A DNA stretch of 64,000 nt, from NCBI GenBank assembly GCA_949296525.1, contig CASFOP010000004.1:62001-126000 (forward strand), read 5' to 3'. The translations under genes were made by a program, and so were the position numbers. The notes below the pieces were generated by a model. That model saw nothing but the letters and a program-made list of their open reading frames with translations, searched no databases and had not been told where the DNA came from. The stretch comes from an uncultured bacterium (GTDB lineage Bacteria; Elusimicrobiota; Elusimicrobia; Elusimicrobiales; Elusimicrobiaceae). Shown in pieces: positions 1 to 8,294 of the stretch; within the stretch, counting starts at the first letter, position 1; each line of letters opens with the position of its first letter.

Positions 1-165
1 GGTTTCTTTATTGGAAAGGGGATGCAGGAAACAGGCCATTAAAAAAGCCGACAGCTGATAATCGGGTACGGTTCCCTGGGCTGCGGCTTGGGCGACAAAA
101 TCAAACTCTTCGGCATTTAGGGTTTTGCCGTCGCGTTTTTTAATAATCAGGTCAATCATTCTCAT
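1..165 (-). CDS. pdp: Pyrimidine-nucleoside phosphorylase, N-terminal part
   Basis: Only the first 55 residues lie in the window; the gene runs off the left edge. The N-terminus starts MRMIDLIIKKRDGK and continues with a GTVPDYQLSAFLMA helix, which is the usual opening of Pdp/DeoA enzymes that phosphorolyse uridine and thymidine to base plus (deoxy)ribose 1-phosphate. The start at 165 is supported by a strong GGAGGAGG ribosome site a few bases upstream. The MRM opening resembles Gram-positive Pdp more than E. coli DeoA, so broad pyrimidine specificity is likely but not proven. Confidence 0.85.
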   Translation of the reverse strand, partial: MRMIDLIIKKRDGKTLNAEEFDFVAQAAAQGTVPDYQLSAFLMACFLHPLSNKET

Positions 166-246
166 GGTGCGGCCTCCTCCGCTCCGCAGGGGGCGGACTT
201 CCAGCATAGCATATTAAACGCTTTTTGAGAAGGGGGAAAAGATGAA

Positions 247-360
247 ATGTTTAAAATCCGCCGTACTGTTTGTGCGGGCATTTTAAAAGGCCTTGCATTG
301 TTTTTTTTGATAAATTTTGCATATGGGCAAAATGTATCAAAAAATGTATCTGCAACATAA
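247..360 (+). CDS. Possible small secreted peptide (37 aa) or gene remnant
   Basis: A short reading frame with a signal-peptide-like shape: a basic start (MFKIRR), a hydrophobic stretch (GLALFFLINFAYG), then a short polar tail (QNVSKNVSAT). A purine-rich AAGGGGG lies about ten bases upstream of this ATG, and a second ATG at 242 in another frame gives only 14 residues. No family is recognised. It may be a real secreted peptide, a leader peptide, or the stump of a decayed exported-protein gene. It lies between the divergent pdp gene and the TPR gene, in AT-rich DNA that otherwise shows nothing. Confidence 0.25.
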   Translation: MFKIRRTVCAGILKGLALFFLINFAYGQNVSKNVSAT

Positions 361-452
361 AAAACGCTCTGAAGGTGTTTTGGGCGGCGGTTGTTGATAA
401 AATATCAAAAATATTTTTACAATATTCAAAAATAAACCCACTGGAGAAGCGT

Positions 453-1367
453 ATGGAAGAAGAAATCAAAAAAATAACATCGCTTTTGGAACAGGGAAAC
501 ACAAAAGAGGCCGACCAAGCCTGTGATGCGGCGCTGGCCGCCGATGCCAACAATGCCAGGCTGTATTATTTAAAAGCGCTTATTATGTGGCAGGAAAGTG
601 ACGTGTTTAACATTGACCGTGAAAAATTTCCCGCTCTTTTAAAAAAAGCCACGGATTTAGACCCGCATTATGCCGAGCCCCATAAGCTGTGGGCGTATGC
701 CAATATGCTGCTGGGTTATCCGCCTTTGGCGGAAGAGGGCTACACGCGTGCCTTGCAGGCCGATCCCGACGATTTGGAAGCGTACGCAGAGCGCGGGGAT
801 GCACGTTTGGAACTGAATAAATTTCAGGAAGCAATAGAAGATTTTAACAAAGTGTTGGAAATTGATCCCAATAACAGCGGAGCATATGCCAGGCGTGCCT
901 GGGCAAAAGAGAGACTCAGGGATTGGGCCAGTGCCGAGAAAGACTACACCAAGGCCATAGAACTCAAGCCTGATTACGGCGGCGGGTTTTTCGGCCGGGG
1001 AACATGCAGGGCACAGCTGGGGAATTTTGCCGGTGCGTTGGAGGACTTTACCCGTTTCCTGTCATTATACCCGAACGACGTGCCGGAAGCTTATAGCCTG
1101 CGGGGAAAAGTAAAAATGCATTTAAATGATTTGCCGGGTGCGTTGGAGGATTTCCAAAAAGCGCTTGAACTAGATCCGAATAATGAAGATGCCCGTAGAG
1201 CAGTCAATGATTTGCAGGAGGCTATTTTACAGTCTTTGCCAAAGGACGCAACAATGTTGCAGGTAACGCTTAAAAACGGGAGAAGGGTGAGGCAGGTGAT
1301 AATAAACGGCAAAATAGTCAACTTATGGCCTTTGAATGAGAAAACAGACGGAGAGCTTTCCGACTGA
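453..1367 (+). CDS. Tetratricopeptide-repeat protein, cytoplasmic
   Basis: 304 residues with no signal peptide or membrane segment. About six TPR units run from residue 30 to 260; the clearest have the pattern A..DF.KAL.LDPNN..A. The last 45 residues leave the repeat pattern and form a short lysine/arginine-rich tail with KNGRRVRQVIINGKIV. TPR proteins are scaffolds, so the partner cannot be read from the sequence. I chose the ATG at 453, which has GGAGAAG just upstream. An upstream TTG in frame at 270 would add 61 residues of unlikely Cys/Lys-rich sequence. A hairpin terminator lies 150 bases after the stop. Confidence 0.8.
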   Translation: MEEEIKKITSLLEQGNTKEADQACDAALAADANNARLYYLKALIMWQESDVFNIDREKFPALLKKATDLDPHYAEPHKLWAYANMLLGYPPLAEEGYTRALQADPDDLEAYAERGDARLELNKFQEAIEDFNKVLEIDPNNSGAYARRAWAKERLRDWASAEKDYTKAIELKPDYGGGFFGRGTCRAQLGNFAGALEDFTRFLSLYPNDVPEAYSLRGKVKMHLNDLPGALEDFQKALELDPNNEDARRAVNDLQEAILQSLPKDATMLQVTLKNGRRVRQVIINGKIVNLWPLNEKTDGELSD

Positions 1368-1518
1368 CAGGCAATCTTCAGCATAAAAAATAGAGACGGG
1401 AGGCTGGCGGGACAAGCGGTTTTGCATGTAGCACTGGCCCGGCGCCGTGTAGAATGGGCCGCCCGGCTGGAATCCGTCGGCGCCCCGGAAGCATAAAGCG
1501 CTTTTGCTGTTGGTTATA

Positions 1519-1545
1519 AAAACCCCGGCCATGCCGGGGCTTTTA
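1519..1545 (+). terminator. Intrinsic terminator after TPR gene
   Basis: CCCCGGC, a three-base CAT loop, then GCCGGGG, followed by CTTTT and preceded by an A-run. The 250-base gap between the TPR gene and ileS otherwise holds GC-rich sequence with direct copies of GCCCGGC and no supported gene. Confidence 0.7.
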
Positions 1546-1582
1546 ACGGAGGATATTTTCTGTATCTCTTTTTCATATTTCG

Positions 1583-1588
1583 TATAAT
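1583..1588 (+). promoter_or_regulatory. Probable -10 box of the ileS operon
   Basis: A perfect TATAAT sits 33 bases before the ileS start, downstream of the preceding terminator. No convincing -35 box is visible at 16-18 bases spacing. The ribosome site is AGAGAG at about 1609. Confidence 0.4.
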
Positions 1589-1620
1589 AGAATATATCCT
1601 TAAATATAAGAGAGTAAAAC

Positions 1621-4440
1621 ATGGCTAAAAACAAATATTCTTCCACCGTTTTGCTGCCCAAAACGGATTTCCCTATGCGCGCGGGTCTGGCACAGAAAGA
1701 ACCCAAAATTCTGGATTTCTGGAAACAAATCAACCTCTATGAAGCGATGCTGAAAAAGAACGAAGCGGGCAAACACTTTGTCTTGCACGACGGGCCGCCG
1801 TACGCCAACGGCGCCATTCACATCGGCCACGCGTTGGACAAAACCATTAAGGATATTATTTTAAAAAGCCGCGCGCTCATGGGCTTTTATACGCCGTATG
1901 TGCCGGGGTGGGACTGCCATGGCCTGCCCATTGAACAGGCCCTGATGAAAGAACTGAAAATAGACAAAAAGCACGTTACCGACGTACCCGCCTTCCGCAA
2001 AAAAGCGCGCGCCTTTGCCGCCAAATACATTGATTTGCAGCGGCAGGGCTTTAAGCGCCTGGGTGTGCAGGGCGAGTGGGACGACCCGTACCTGACCATG
2101 TCTCCGCGTTACGAAGGCATCACCATCGGCGTATTTTTGGATTTGATAGAAAAAGGCTACGTCTATAAAGGCCAAAAAACCATTACCTGGTGTCCGCATT
2201 GCGAAACGGCCCTGGCCGATGCGGAAACGGAATACAAAGACGCTTCTTCCCCATCCATTTACCTGCGCTTTAAAGTGGTAAACCCGCCCCAAGAAGTATT
2301 CGGGGATTTGGATTTTTCCAAACCGGTGTCTTTCGGCGTGTGGACCACTACTCCTTGGACCATTCCGGCCAACCGGGCGGCCGCCGTCAATAAAGAAGAA
2401 AATTACGCCGTCCTGCAGGACGAACGCACGCAGGAATATTATGTGGTGGCGGAAAAACTGGCCGAAGAATTTTTGAAAAACACCGGCCTGAAAGCCCGCC
2501 AAGTAAATAGCGTGCCGGGCGAAAAGCTGGTCGGCCAAAAATATTTCCATCCGCTGACGCAAAAAGAAAACCCCGTCATTTGGACGGACTTTGTTACCAT
2601 GGACGCGGGGGTGGGGATCGTGCACATCGCCCCGGGCCACGGCGAGGACGACTTCCACGCCGGCAAACAGTGGGGCCTGGAAACCTTCTGCCCCGTGGAC
2701 GAAAAAGGCTGCTACACCAAAGACGCCGGCATTTTTGAAGGTATGAACGTCTTTGACGCCAATCCGCTGATGGTAAAGAAACTGGACGAACTGGGCGCGC
2801 TGATTAAAGAGCAGGAAATTGTGCACAGCTATCCGCATTGCTGGCGTTGCCACAGCCCGATTATTTTCCGCGCCACGGAACAGTGGTTTATGAGCATTGA
2901 CAAAGACGGCCTGCGCCAAAAGCTGATGGATAATTTGGACCATGTCCGCTTTTATCCTGCCGGCGGACGCGAACGTATGCGCTCCATGATCGGCCTGCGG
3001 CCGGACTGGTGTCTGTCCCGCCAGCGTTTCTGGGGTACGCCTGTTACTATTTTGTACTGCAAAAAATGTGGCAAGGCGCAAATTGACCACAATCTTTTTG
3101 AGTTTGTCAAAGCGCGCGCCATGAAAGAAGGCTCCGATTTCTGGTTTACCGACCCCGTGGAAAAACTCATGCCGCAGGGTTATCACTGCTCCTGCGGATG
3201 CACGGAGTTCAGAAAAGAAACCGATATTTTGGACGTGTGGCTGGACAGCGGCGTGTCCTGGGCGGCGGTGCTGAAAGACCGCGGGCTGGACTTCCCCGCC
3301 GACGTATATTCCGAAGGCTCCGACCAGCACCGCGGCTGGTTCCAAAGCTCTTATATCCCGTCTTATACGCTGGAAGGCACGGCCCCGTTTAAAACCATTT
3401 TGACGCACGGCATGGTGCTGGACCAGCAGGGCCGCCCTATGCACAAATCCCTGGGCAACAGCGTAGACCCGCAGGACGTCATCAACAAATACGGCGCGGA
3501 TATCCTGCGCCTGTGGGTGGCGTTTTCGGATTATCAGGGCGATGTGCGCATCTCCGATGAAATTTTGGGCGGGCCGATTGACACCTACCGCAAGCTGCGC
3601 AATACGGTGCGTTATGCGCTGGGCAATCTGTCGGACTTTGAGCCGGAAAAACACGCCGTGCCCGCCGCCGAACTGGCGGAAATGGACCGCTATATGCTGG
3701 GCCGTTTGGACCAGCTGATTGCCGAAGTGCGCGCCGGATATGAAGAGTTCAATTTCCGCCGCGCCGTGCGCGCCATTACGGACTACTGCATTTTGGATCT
3801 GTCCTCCTTCCTGCTGGATGCGTCCAAAGACCGCCTGTATACGCTGGGTGCTTCTTCTCCGGCGCGCCGCAGCGCGCAGACCGCGTTGGCCGAAATCGTG
3901 CGCACGCTGCTGCAGCTGCTGGCTCCCGTCTTGTGCTTTACCTGCGAAGAAGCCTGGCAGGAACTGCTGAAAATTCCCGCCGGAAAGGGGCTGGCGCAGA
4001 GCGTGTTCCTGTCCGATATTTCGCAGCACGCTTCTTTAACCGCCGATGTAGCGCTGGAAGAAAAATGGACGCGCATCCGCCAACTCCGTGAGGACGTGCA
4101 AAAAGCGCTGGAAGAAACCCGCCAGAAAGGCGTTATCGGTTCTGCGCTGGAAGCCAAAGTCATTTTGAAAACCAATGATGCGGAAACGAAAAAATTCCTC
4201 TCGGAAAACGCCGCGCTGTGGCCGGAGATTTTCATCGTGTCCGCTACGGAAGTACAGGACGGCTCCCTGCCGCTGGAAGTGGCGGTGGAGCATGCCCGGG
4301 GCCAAAAATGCGCCCGCTGCTGGCAATGGAAAGAGGAAGTGGGACAGGAAGGGCGCAAACATACCGACCTGTGCGACCGCTGTGCCGCTGTGCTGGAGCG
4401 GGAGGGACTGACCGTGCCCGAGGAGCAGACCGTTGCCTAA
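1621..4440 (+). CDS. ileS: Isoleucyl-tRNA synthetase
   Basis: 939 residues, normal bacterial length. It charges tRNA-Ile with isoleucine in the cytoplasm and edits mischarged valine. The class I HIGH motif is at residues 67-70 after GPPYANGA. The editing domain includes WTTTPWTIPAN near residue 240. The second signature reads GRPMHKSLGN, with M607-H608-K609-S610 in place of the usual KMSKS; the catalytic second Lys is kept. The C-terminal zinc site is C897/C900 and C918/C921, and two more Cys pairs lie in the CP region. The stop overlaps lspA by eight bases, a common ileS-lspA arrangement. Confidence 0.97.
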   Translation: MAKNKYSSTVLLPKTDFPMRAGLAQKEPKILDFWKQINLYEAMLKKNEAGKHFVLHDGPPYANGAIHIGHALDKTIKDIILKSRALMGFYTPYVPGWDCHGLPIEQALMKELKIDKKHVTDVPAFRKKARAFAAKYIDLQRQGFKRLGVQGEWDDPYLTMSPRYEGITIGVFLDLIEKGYVYKGQKTITWCPHCETALADAETEYKDASSPSIYLRFKVVNPPQEVFGDLDFSKPVSFGVWTTTPWTIPANRAAAVNKEENYAVLQDERTQEYYVVAEKLAEEFLKNTGLKARQVNSVPGEKLVGQKYFHPLTQKENPVIWTDFVTMDAGVGIVHIAPGHGEDDFHAGKQWGLETFCPVDEKGCYTKDAGIFEGMNVFDANPLMVKKLDELGALIKEQEIVHSYPHCWRCHSPIIFRATEQWFMSIDKDGLRQKLMDNLDHVRFYPAGGRERMRSMIGLRPDWCLSRQRFWGTPVTILYCKKCGKAQIDHNLFEFVKARAMKEGSDFWFTDPVEKLMPQGYHCSCGCTEFRKETDILDVWLDSGVSWAAVLKDRGLDFPADVYSEGSDQHRGWFQSSYIPSYTLEGTAPFKTILTHGMVLDQQGRPMHKSLGNSVDPQDVINKYGADILRLWVAFSDYQGDVRISDEILGGPIDTYRKLRNTVRYALGNLSDFEPEKHAVPAAELAEMDRYMLGRLDQLIAEVRAGYEEFNFRRAVRAITDYCILDLSSFLLDASKDRLYTLGASSPARRSAQTALAEIVRTLLQLLAPVLCFTCEEAWQELLKIPAGKGLAQSVFLSDISQHASLTADVALEEKWTRIRQLREDVQKALEETRQKGVIGSALEAKVILKTNDAETKKFLSENAALWPEIFIVSATEVQDGSLPLEVAVEHARGQKCARCWQWKEEVGQEGRKHTDLCDRCAAVLEREGLTVPEEQTVA

Positions 4441-4927
4441 CTGGTTTTCCCGCCTGCGTGACTGGGCCCGCGCGCATAAGGCCGAAATTTGGACGGTGGC
4501 CGTGCTTTTGTTTATAGACCGCCTGACCAAATGCCTGACGCTGGCCTATCTGGCGGATACAGATATCATTGTCGCGCCGTTTTTGCACTTGCGCTATGTG
4601 CAAAACACCGGCGCGGCTTTTGGTATAATGCAGGGGGGAAACCTGATACTGATTTTGGTAACCCTGCTGATTATCGGCTATCTGATAAAATGCTGGAAAG
4701 AGCTCTGCGCGTACGGCCCGCTGGTCAAATGGGGGCTGGTGCTGATTTTGGGCGGCGCATTGGGCAATCTTTATGATAGAATAGCGTTAGGGTTTGTCGT
4801 GGATTTTATAGATTTACGGGTGTGGCCCGTGTTTAACGCGGCCGACAGTTTTATCACGGTGGGCGGCGTCATGCTTGCACTGGCGCTTTTGTTCCCTGCC
4901 AAAAGGCCCCAAAGGGAGGAAAAATGA
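4433..4927 (+). CDS. lspA: Lipoprotein signal peptidase (signal peptidase II)
   Basis: 164 residues with four membrane segments. This inner-membrane aspartyl protease cuts the signal peptide from diacylglyceryl-prolipoproteins. Visible family blocks are DRLTK near residue 24, VQNTGAAFG near 55, and the catalytic Asp regions GNLYDR...VVDFIDL and FNAADSF (the usual block has N(V/I)AD). The start is a TTG at 4433, inside the end of ileS, with GAGGAG seven bases upstream. Its substrates are present next door: the following gene encodes a lipoprotein whose ATG overlaps this stop, and lptA, lptC and the protein at 41927 also have lipoboxes. Confidence 0.95.
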   Translation: MPNWFSRLRDWARAHKAEIWTVAVLLFIDRLTKCLTLAYLADTDIIVAPFLHLRYVQNTGAAFGIMQGGNLILILVTLLIIGYLIKCWKELCAYGPLVKWGLVLILGGALGNLYDRIALGFVVDFIDLRVWPVFNAADSFITVGGVMLALALLFPAKRPQREEK

Positions 4928-5922
4928 AAAAATTGTGCCTGATGGTTTTGTCCGTTTGTTTGCTGGCCGCCTGCGGCGGAGGGGAAACCTCTTTGTTCCG
5001 CAAGGCTCAGATGGCTGCTGATAAAGGCCAATTTGATAAAGCCGTACGCTATTATTCCACCATTATTAAAAATAACCCCGAAAACTATGCCGCTTATGCC
5101 GGCCGGGCGTTGGCTTATGAGCAACTGCCCGCAGAAGATGCACAGGCCCGGCAAAAGAACCGCCAGCTGGCTGCGCGGGATTATACCAGAGCGCTGGAGC
5201 TGAACTACCGCCGCCCCGAGCTGTTTAACAACCTGGGCGCGCTGTATGTGGACATGGGCCGGTATGAAGACGCCGTTTTGACGCTGAACCAGGCCTTGGT
5301 GATGCGGCCCAATTATTTTATGGCCCTGCTTAACCGGGCGGTGGCATACAGCCGCATGGGCAAGTTAAGCCAGGCCCTTGTGGATTTTACGGCTGCGGAA
5401 CGCTTAAACCCGTATTCGGAACTGCTGTATTTAAACCGGGGGCTGGCCCAGTTTGCCGCCGGTGCATACGAGGGGGCGGCGTCTGATTATTCGAATATGA
5501 TGGATATTAACCCGGATAATCCTCGCGCTTATCTGGAGCGCGGGCGGGCCCTGATGAAGCTGGAAGCCTATCAAAACGCCATGGATGATTTTCAGCAGGC
5601 CATTGCCTTAAGCCCCAATTATGCCATGCCCTATTTTTATGCGGCGGAACTGCTGTTTAACAAAGGGGAGACGGAACAGGCCCTGGCATATGCCGAGCGG
5701 GCCAAGCTGCTGGCGCCTACCTATGCCCCCGCTTATGAAATGATGGGCGATATGCTGGCGCTGGAATCACCGGTGGAAGCCACACAGCATTATCTGGCTG
5801 CCCGGCGTTTAGATCCCCAGCGGGCTTTGCGTTACCAGGGTAAAATCCGCATGATGACTACGGAAGAAGGGCGCAAACGCGTGGTGGCTGGCCGTTTTTA
5901 TGATTTGAACAATCAATATTGA
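4924..5922 (+). CDS. TPR-repeat lipoprotein
   Basis: 332 residues. The signal peptide ends in the lipobox LLAAC, so Cys17 should be lipid-modified by LspA, encoded immediately upstream (ATGA overlap). About eight TPR units fill residues 25-300, with repeated patterns such as Y..A..DF.QAI.LSPNY. It is predicted to sit at a membrane facing the periplasm and to act as a protein-binding scaffold. The family is similar in outline to NlpI/PilF-type TPR lipoproteins, but no orthology can be claimed. The P-type ATPase gene starts three bases after the stop, so the two are probably co-translated. Confidence 0.85.
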   Translation: MKKLCLMVLSVCLLAACGGGETSLFRKAQMAADKGQFDKAVRYYSTIIKNNPENYAAYAGRALAYEQLPAEDAQARQKNRQLAARDYTRALELNYRRPELFNNLGALYVDMGRYEDAVLTLNQALVMRPNYFMALLNRAVAYSRMGKLSQALVDFTAAERLNPYSELLYLNRGLAQFAAGAYEGAASDYSNMMDINPDNPRAYLERGRALMKLEAYQNAMDDFQQAIALSPNYAMPYFYAAELLFNKGETEQALAYAERAKLLAPTYAPAYEMMGDMLALESPVEATQHYLAARRLDPQRALRYQGKIRMMTTEEGRKRVVAGRFYDLNNQY

Positions 5923-5925
5923 TTT

Positions 5926-7875
5926 ATGTCTTCATCCCCTTCGTCTGCTGCTGCCATTACCGCGGCGCTGTCTGTTCCCGTAAAAGCCTACTCCCGCAGG
6001 TTTTTCCTTTCTGTTTGTTTTTTTGTGATATTGGTATACTGCGTGGCTTTGGCCGCCTCTCCCTCCGGTTTATTTGTATTAGTGCTGCTTAATTTATTGT
6101 TCTGCGCCGATGTGATGTTTAAAAACGCCTGGCGCGACCTGGAACATTTCCGTGTGACGCTTTCCGTTTTGGCCTGCGCGGCTGTTTTGGCGGGATTTTG
6201 CTGCGTTTTATCCAAGACGTTTTTCTTAAGCCCTTTGGCAGAAGGCGCGGCCCCGCTGCATATTGCCCTGTCCGGGGTGGTGTTGTGTTATTTATGGATT
6301 TGTTCCCGGGATGCGCGCAGTAAAGAACGCACGAAAGTATTTATCAAAAAACTGGATGATTTTTTGCCAAAGTCCGGGAGACTGATGCAGGGACAGCGGG
6401 AAATGATGGTTTTTGCGCGCGAACTGAAAGAAGGCGATATCATTCGCGTCAAAGCCGGGGAACGCATCCCGTGCGAGGGGGAAATTGCCAAAGGGAACAC
6501 GGCTGTGGATGAAGCCTTGATTACGGGGAATATGTTGCCTACTTCCAAGGTTACCGGAAGCCGCGTATATGCCGGTACGCTTAACAAACGGGCGGAAATT
6601 ATGGTCAGGGTGAGCAAAACTTTAAACCGCAGCGTAATAGCCGGTATCATAGACGCCATTAAAACCAGCGAACGCCGCCGCGGCCTGCGCCAAAACCCGC
6701 TGGACGGATATGCGTTGTGGCTGCTGCTGGCGGCGGCCGTATTGGGGGTGGCGGGGTATATATTTTTTTATTGGCAGGGGGACTACCGCCGCCCTTTGCA
6801 TACGGTGGGTATTTTTTTGACGGTTTTGGGGCTGGGCTGTCCGTTATCTTTTTTCTTTAGTGCGGTATTCCCTTCGTGGTTTGTCCGCCTGGGTGCCCGG
6901 CGGCGCAAAATTAAACTGCAGGAATTGGGGGCGCTGGATGCATTGGCCCGGGCCGATGCCGTGTTTTTTGATAAAACCGGTACGTTGACCTACGGGGAAT
7001 TGCGCATAGCTTCAGTGCATCCTTCCGATGCCAAAAACCGCCGCCCTTTGCTGGAATGTTTGGCCACGGCCGAACAATTGGTAGACGGCCCCTTTGCCGC
7101 TGCCGTCAATATTTATGCCGAAGAACATAAGGTGGCCGTACGCAAATTGCTTTGCTTTGATATGTTGCCCGGGCTGGGGGTAAAGGCCATTTCCGGGAAA
7201 AATACGCTTTTGGCCGGGCGCCCCGAATGGCTGCGGGAACAAGGCGTGAACGTACCCGAGCAATCTTTTGGGGAGGCGGCCGTTATTTGCGGGGCCAAAA
7301 ACGGGCAGTATTTGGGCTATGTGCTGTTGGATGACAAGCTGCGCCCCGGTGCGGCAGAGATGGTGGAAAATTTAAAAAAAATGGGAAAAGACGTCATACT
7401 GATGTCCGGGGACAATGAGGCTTCCGTCTGCGCCATTGCCAAAGAAGCCGGTATAGAACAGGTGAATTTCGGGGTTTTGCCGCAGACGAAGGCGGAAATT
7501 GTCGGCAATTTTCACGCGTTGGGCCGGAAAACCGTGATGATCGGGGACGGGTTTAACGATATTACTGCCCTGCTGCGTGCGGATGCCGGGGTGGTATTTT
7601 CCTCCGGAAAAAACGTGTATAATAACTGGGTGGACATTATTGTAAACCGTTCCGATTTAAGCAGTATTACGGAACTTTTTTCCATCCGGCGCCAGATGGC
7701 GGCCCGGGTGCGGGGCAATGTGTTGCTCAGTGTGCTGTGCAATATGGCTTTGCTGGGCTGGATGCTGTTCACGCCCCCTGTTTCTTTGGAAGGGTGGTAT
7801 TTCCTGCCCGTCGGGTTGTTAGGCGGGATATTGGTGGTTTTTTTAAATTCCATGAGGTTGTTAAACGTAAAATGA
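5926..7875 (+). CDS. Divergent P1B-like P-type ATPase
   Basis: 649 residues, with membrane helices in the N-terminal 120 residues, around 265-330 and at the C-terminus. It keeps the phosphorylation motif DKTGTLT (D349) and the hinge GDGFND (540-545). Three usual landmarks of metal-pumping P1B ATPases are changed: the actuator TGE is TGN (200-202), the membrane CPC is CPL (305-307), and the nucleotide-domain HP dipeptide is missing (EQLVDGPFAAA instead of SEHPL). No N-terminal metal-binding domain is present. The pumped ion is therefore unknown, and the Glu of TGE that drives dephosphorylation is absent. It shares an ATGA overlap with queF. Confidence 0.85.
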   Translation: MSSSPSSAAAITAALSVPVKAYSRRFFLSVCFFVILVYCVALAASPSGLFVLVLLNLLFCADVMFKNAWRDLEHFRVTLSVLACAAVLAGFCCVLSKTFFLSPLAEGAAPLHIALSGVVLCYLWICSRDARSKERTKVFIKKLDDFLPKSGRLMQGQREMMVFARELKEGDIIRVKAGERIPCEGEIAKGNTAVDEALITGNMLPTSKVTGSRVYAGTLNKRAEIMVRVSKTLNRSVIAGIIDAIKTSERRRGLRQNPLDGYALWLLLAAAVLGVAGYIFFYWQGDYRRPLHTVGIFLTVLGLGCPLSFFFSAVFPSWFVRLGARRRKIKLQELGALDALARADAVFFDKTGTLTYGELRIASVHPSDAKNRRPLLECLATAEQLVDGPFAAAVNIYAEEHKVAVRKLLCFDMLPGLGVKAISGKNTLLAGRPEWLREQGVNVPEQSFGEAAVICGAKNGQYLGYVLLDDKLRPGAAEMVENLKKMGKDVILMSGDNEASVCAIAKEAGIEQVNFGVLPQTKAEIVGNFHALGRKTVMIGDGFNDITALLRADAGVVFSSGKNVYNNWVDIIVNRSDLSSITELFSIRRQMAARVRGNVLLSVLCNMALLGWMLFTPPVSLEGWYFLPVGLLGGILVVFLNSMRLLNVK

Positions 7876-8294
7876 AAACACAGGATATTGATTTCGGATA
7901 CACGTCCGACCATGCGCGCAAGAACGCCGATGCCGTTTTGCCGCAGATTCAGTGCTGGCCCAACCAGTATAAACGCGATTATGATATCAAGATTGAGCTG
8001 CCGGAATTTACTTCCGTTTGTCCCAAGACGGGACTGCCGGATTTCGGGGTCATTACCATTGAATATGTGCCCAATGAATTATGCCTGGAGCTTAAAAGCC
8101 TGAAATATTATTTGCTGGAATACCGCGACATGGGGATTTTTATGGAAAATATTGCCAATAAAATCCTGGACGACGTGGTAAAGGCCTGCCGTCCCAAATG
8201 CGCCGTAGTAACGGGGGTGTTTACGCCGCGCGGCGGGCTGCGGTCGGTAATTAGGGCGTCATATGACGAAAAGGAAGGCTATGGCAAAAAGTAA
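7872..8294 (+). CDS. queF: NADPH-dependent 7-cyano-7-deazaguanine reductase (short QueF)
   Basis: 140 residues, matching the short single-domain QueF type. It reduces preQ0 to preQ1 for queuosine in tRNA, in the cytoplasm. The nucleophile Cys50 lies in SVCPKTGLPDFG with the proton donor Asp57 seven residues later, and the QueF signature appears as ELKSLKYYLLEYR. The start at 7872 overlaps the stop of the P-type ATPase. No other queuosine gene lies nearby, so the grouping with an ATPase looks like packing rather than pathway. Confidence 0.95.
   Translation: MKTQDIDFGYTSDHARKNADAVLPQIQCWPNQYKRDYDIKIELPEFTSVCPKTGLPDFGVITIEYVPNELCLELKSLKYYLLEYRDMGIFMENIANKILDDVVKACRPKCAVVTGVFTPRGGLRSVIRASYDEKEGYGKK

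Noticed and set aside
270-452. 61-residue N-terminal extension of the TPR protein from a TTG
   Set aside because: Cys/Lys-rich sequence unlike TPR proteins; the ATG at 453 has a ribosome site and fits the repeat.
1861-4029. 722-codon open frame antisense to ileS
   Set aside because: It mirrors the codon bias of ileS on the other strand, has no ribosome site and is rich in His/Gln/Phe as expected of an antisense shadow.
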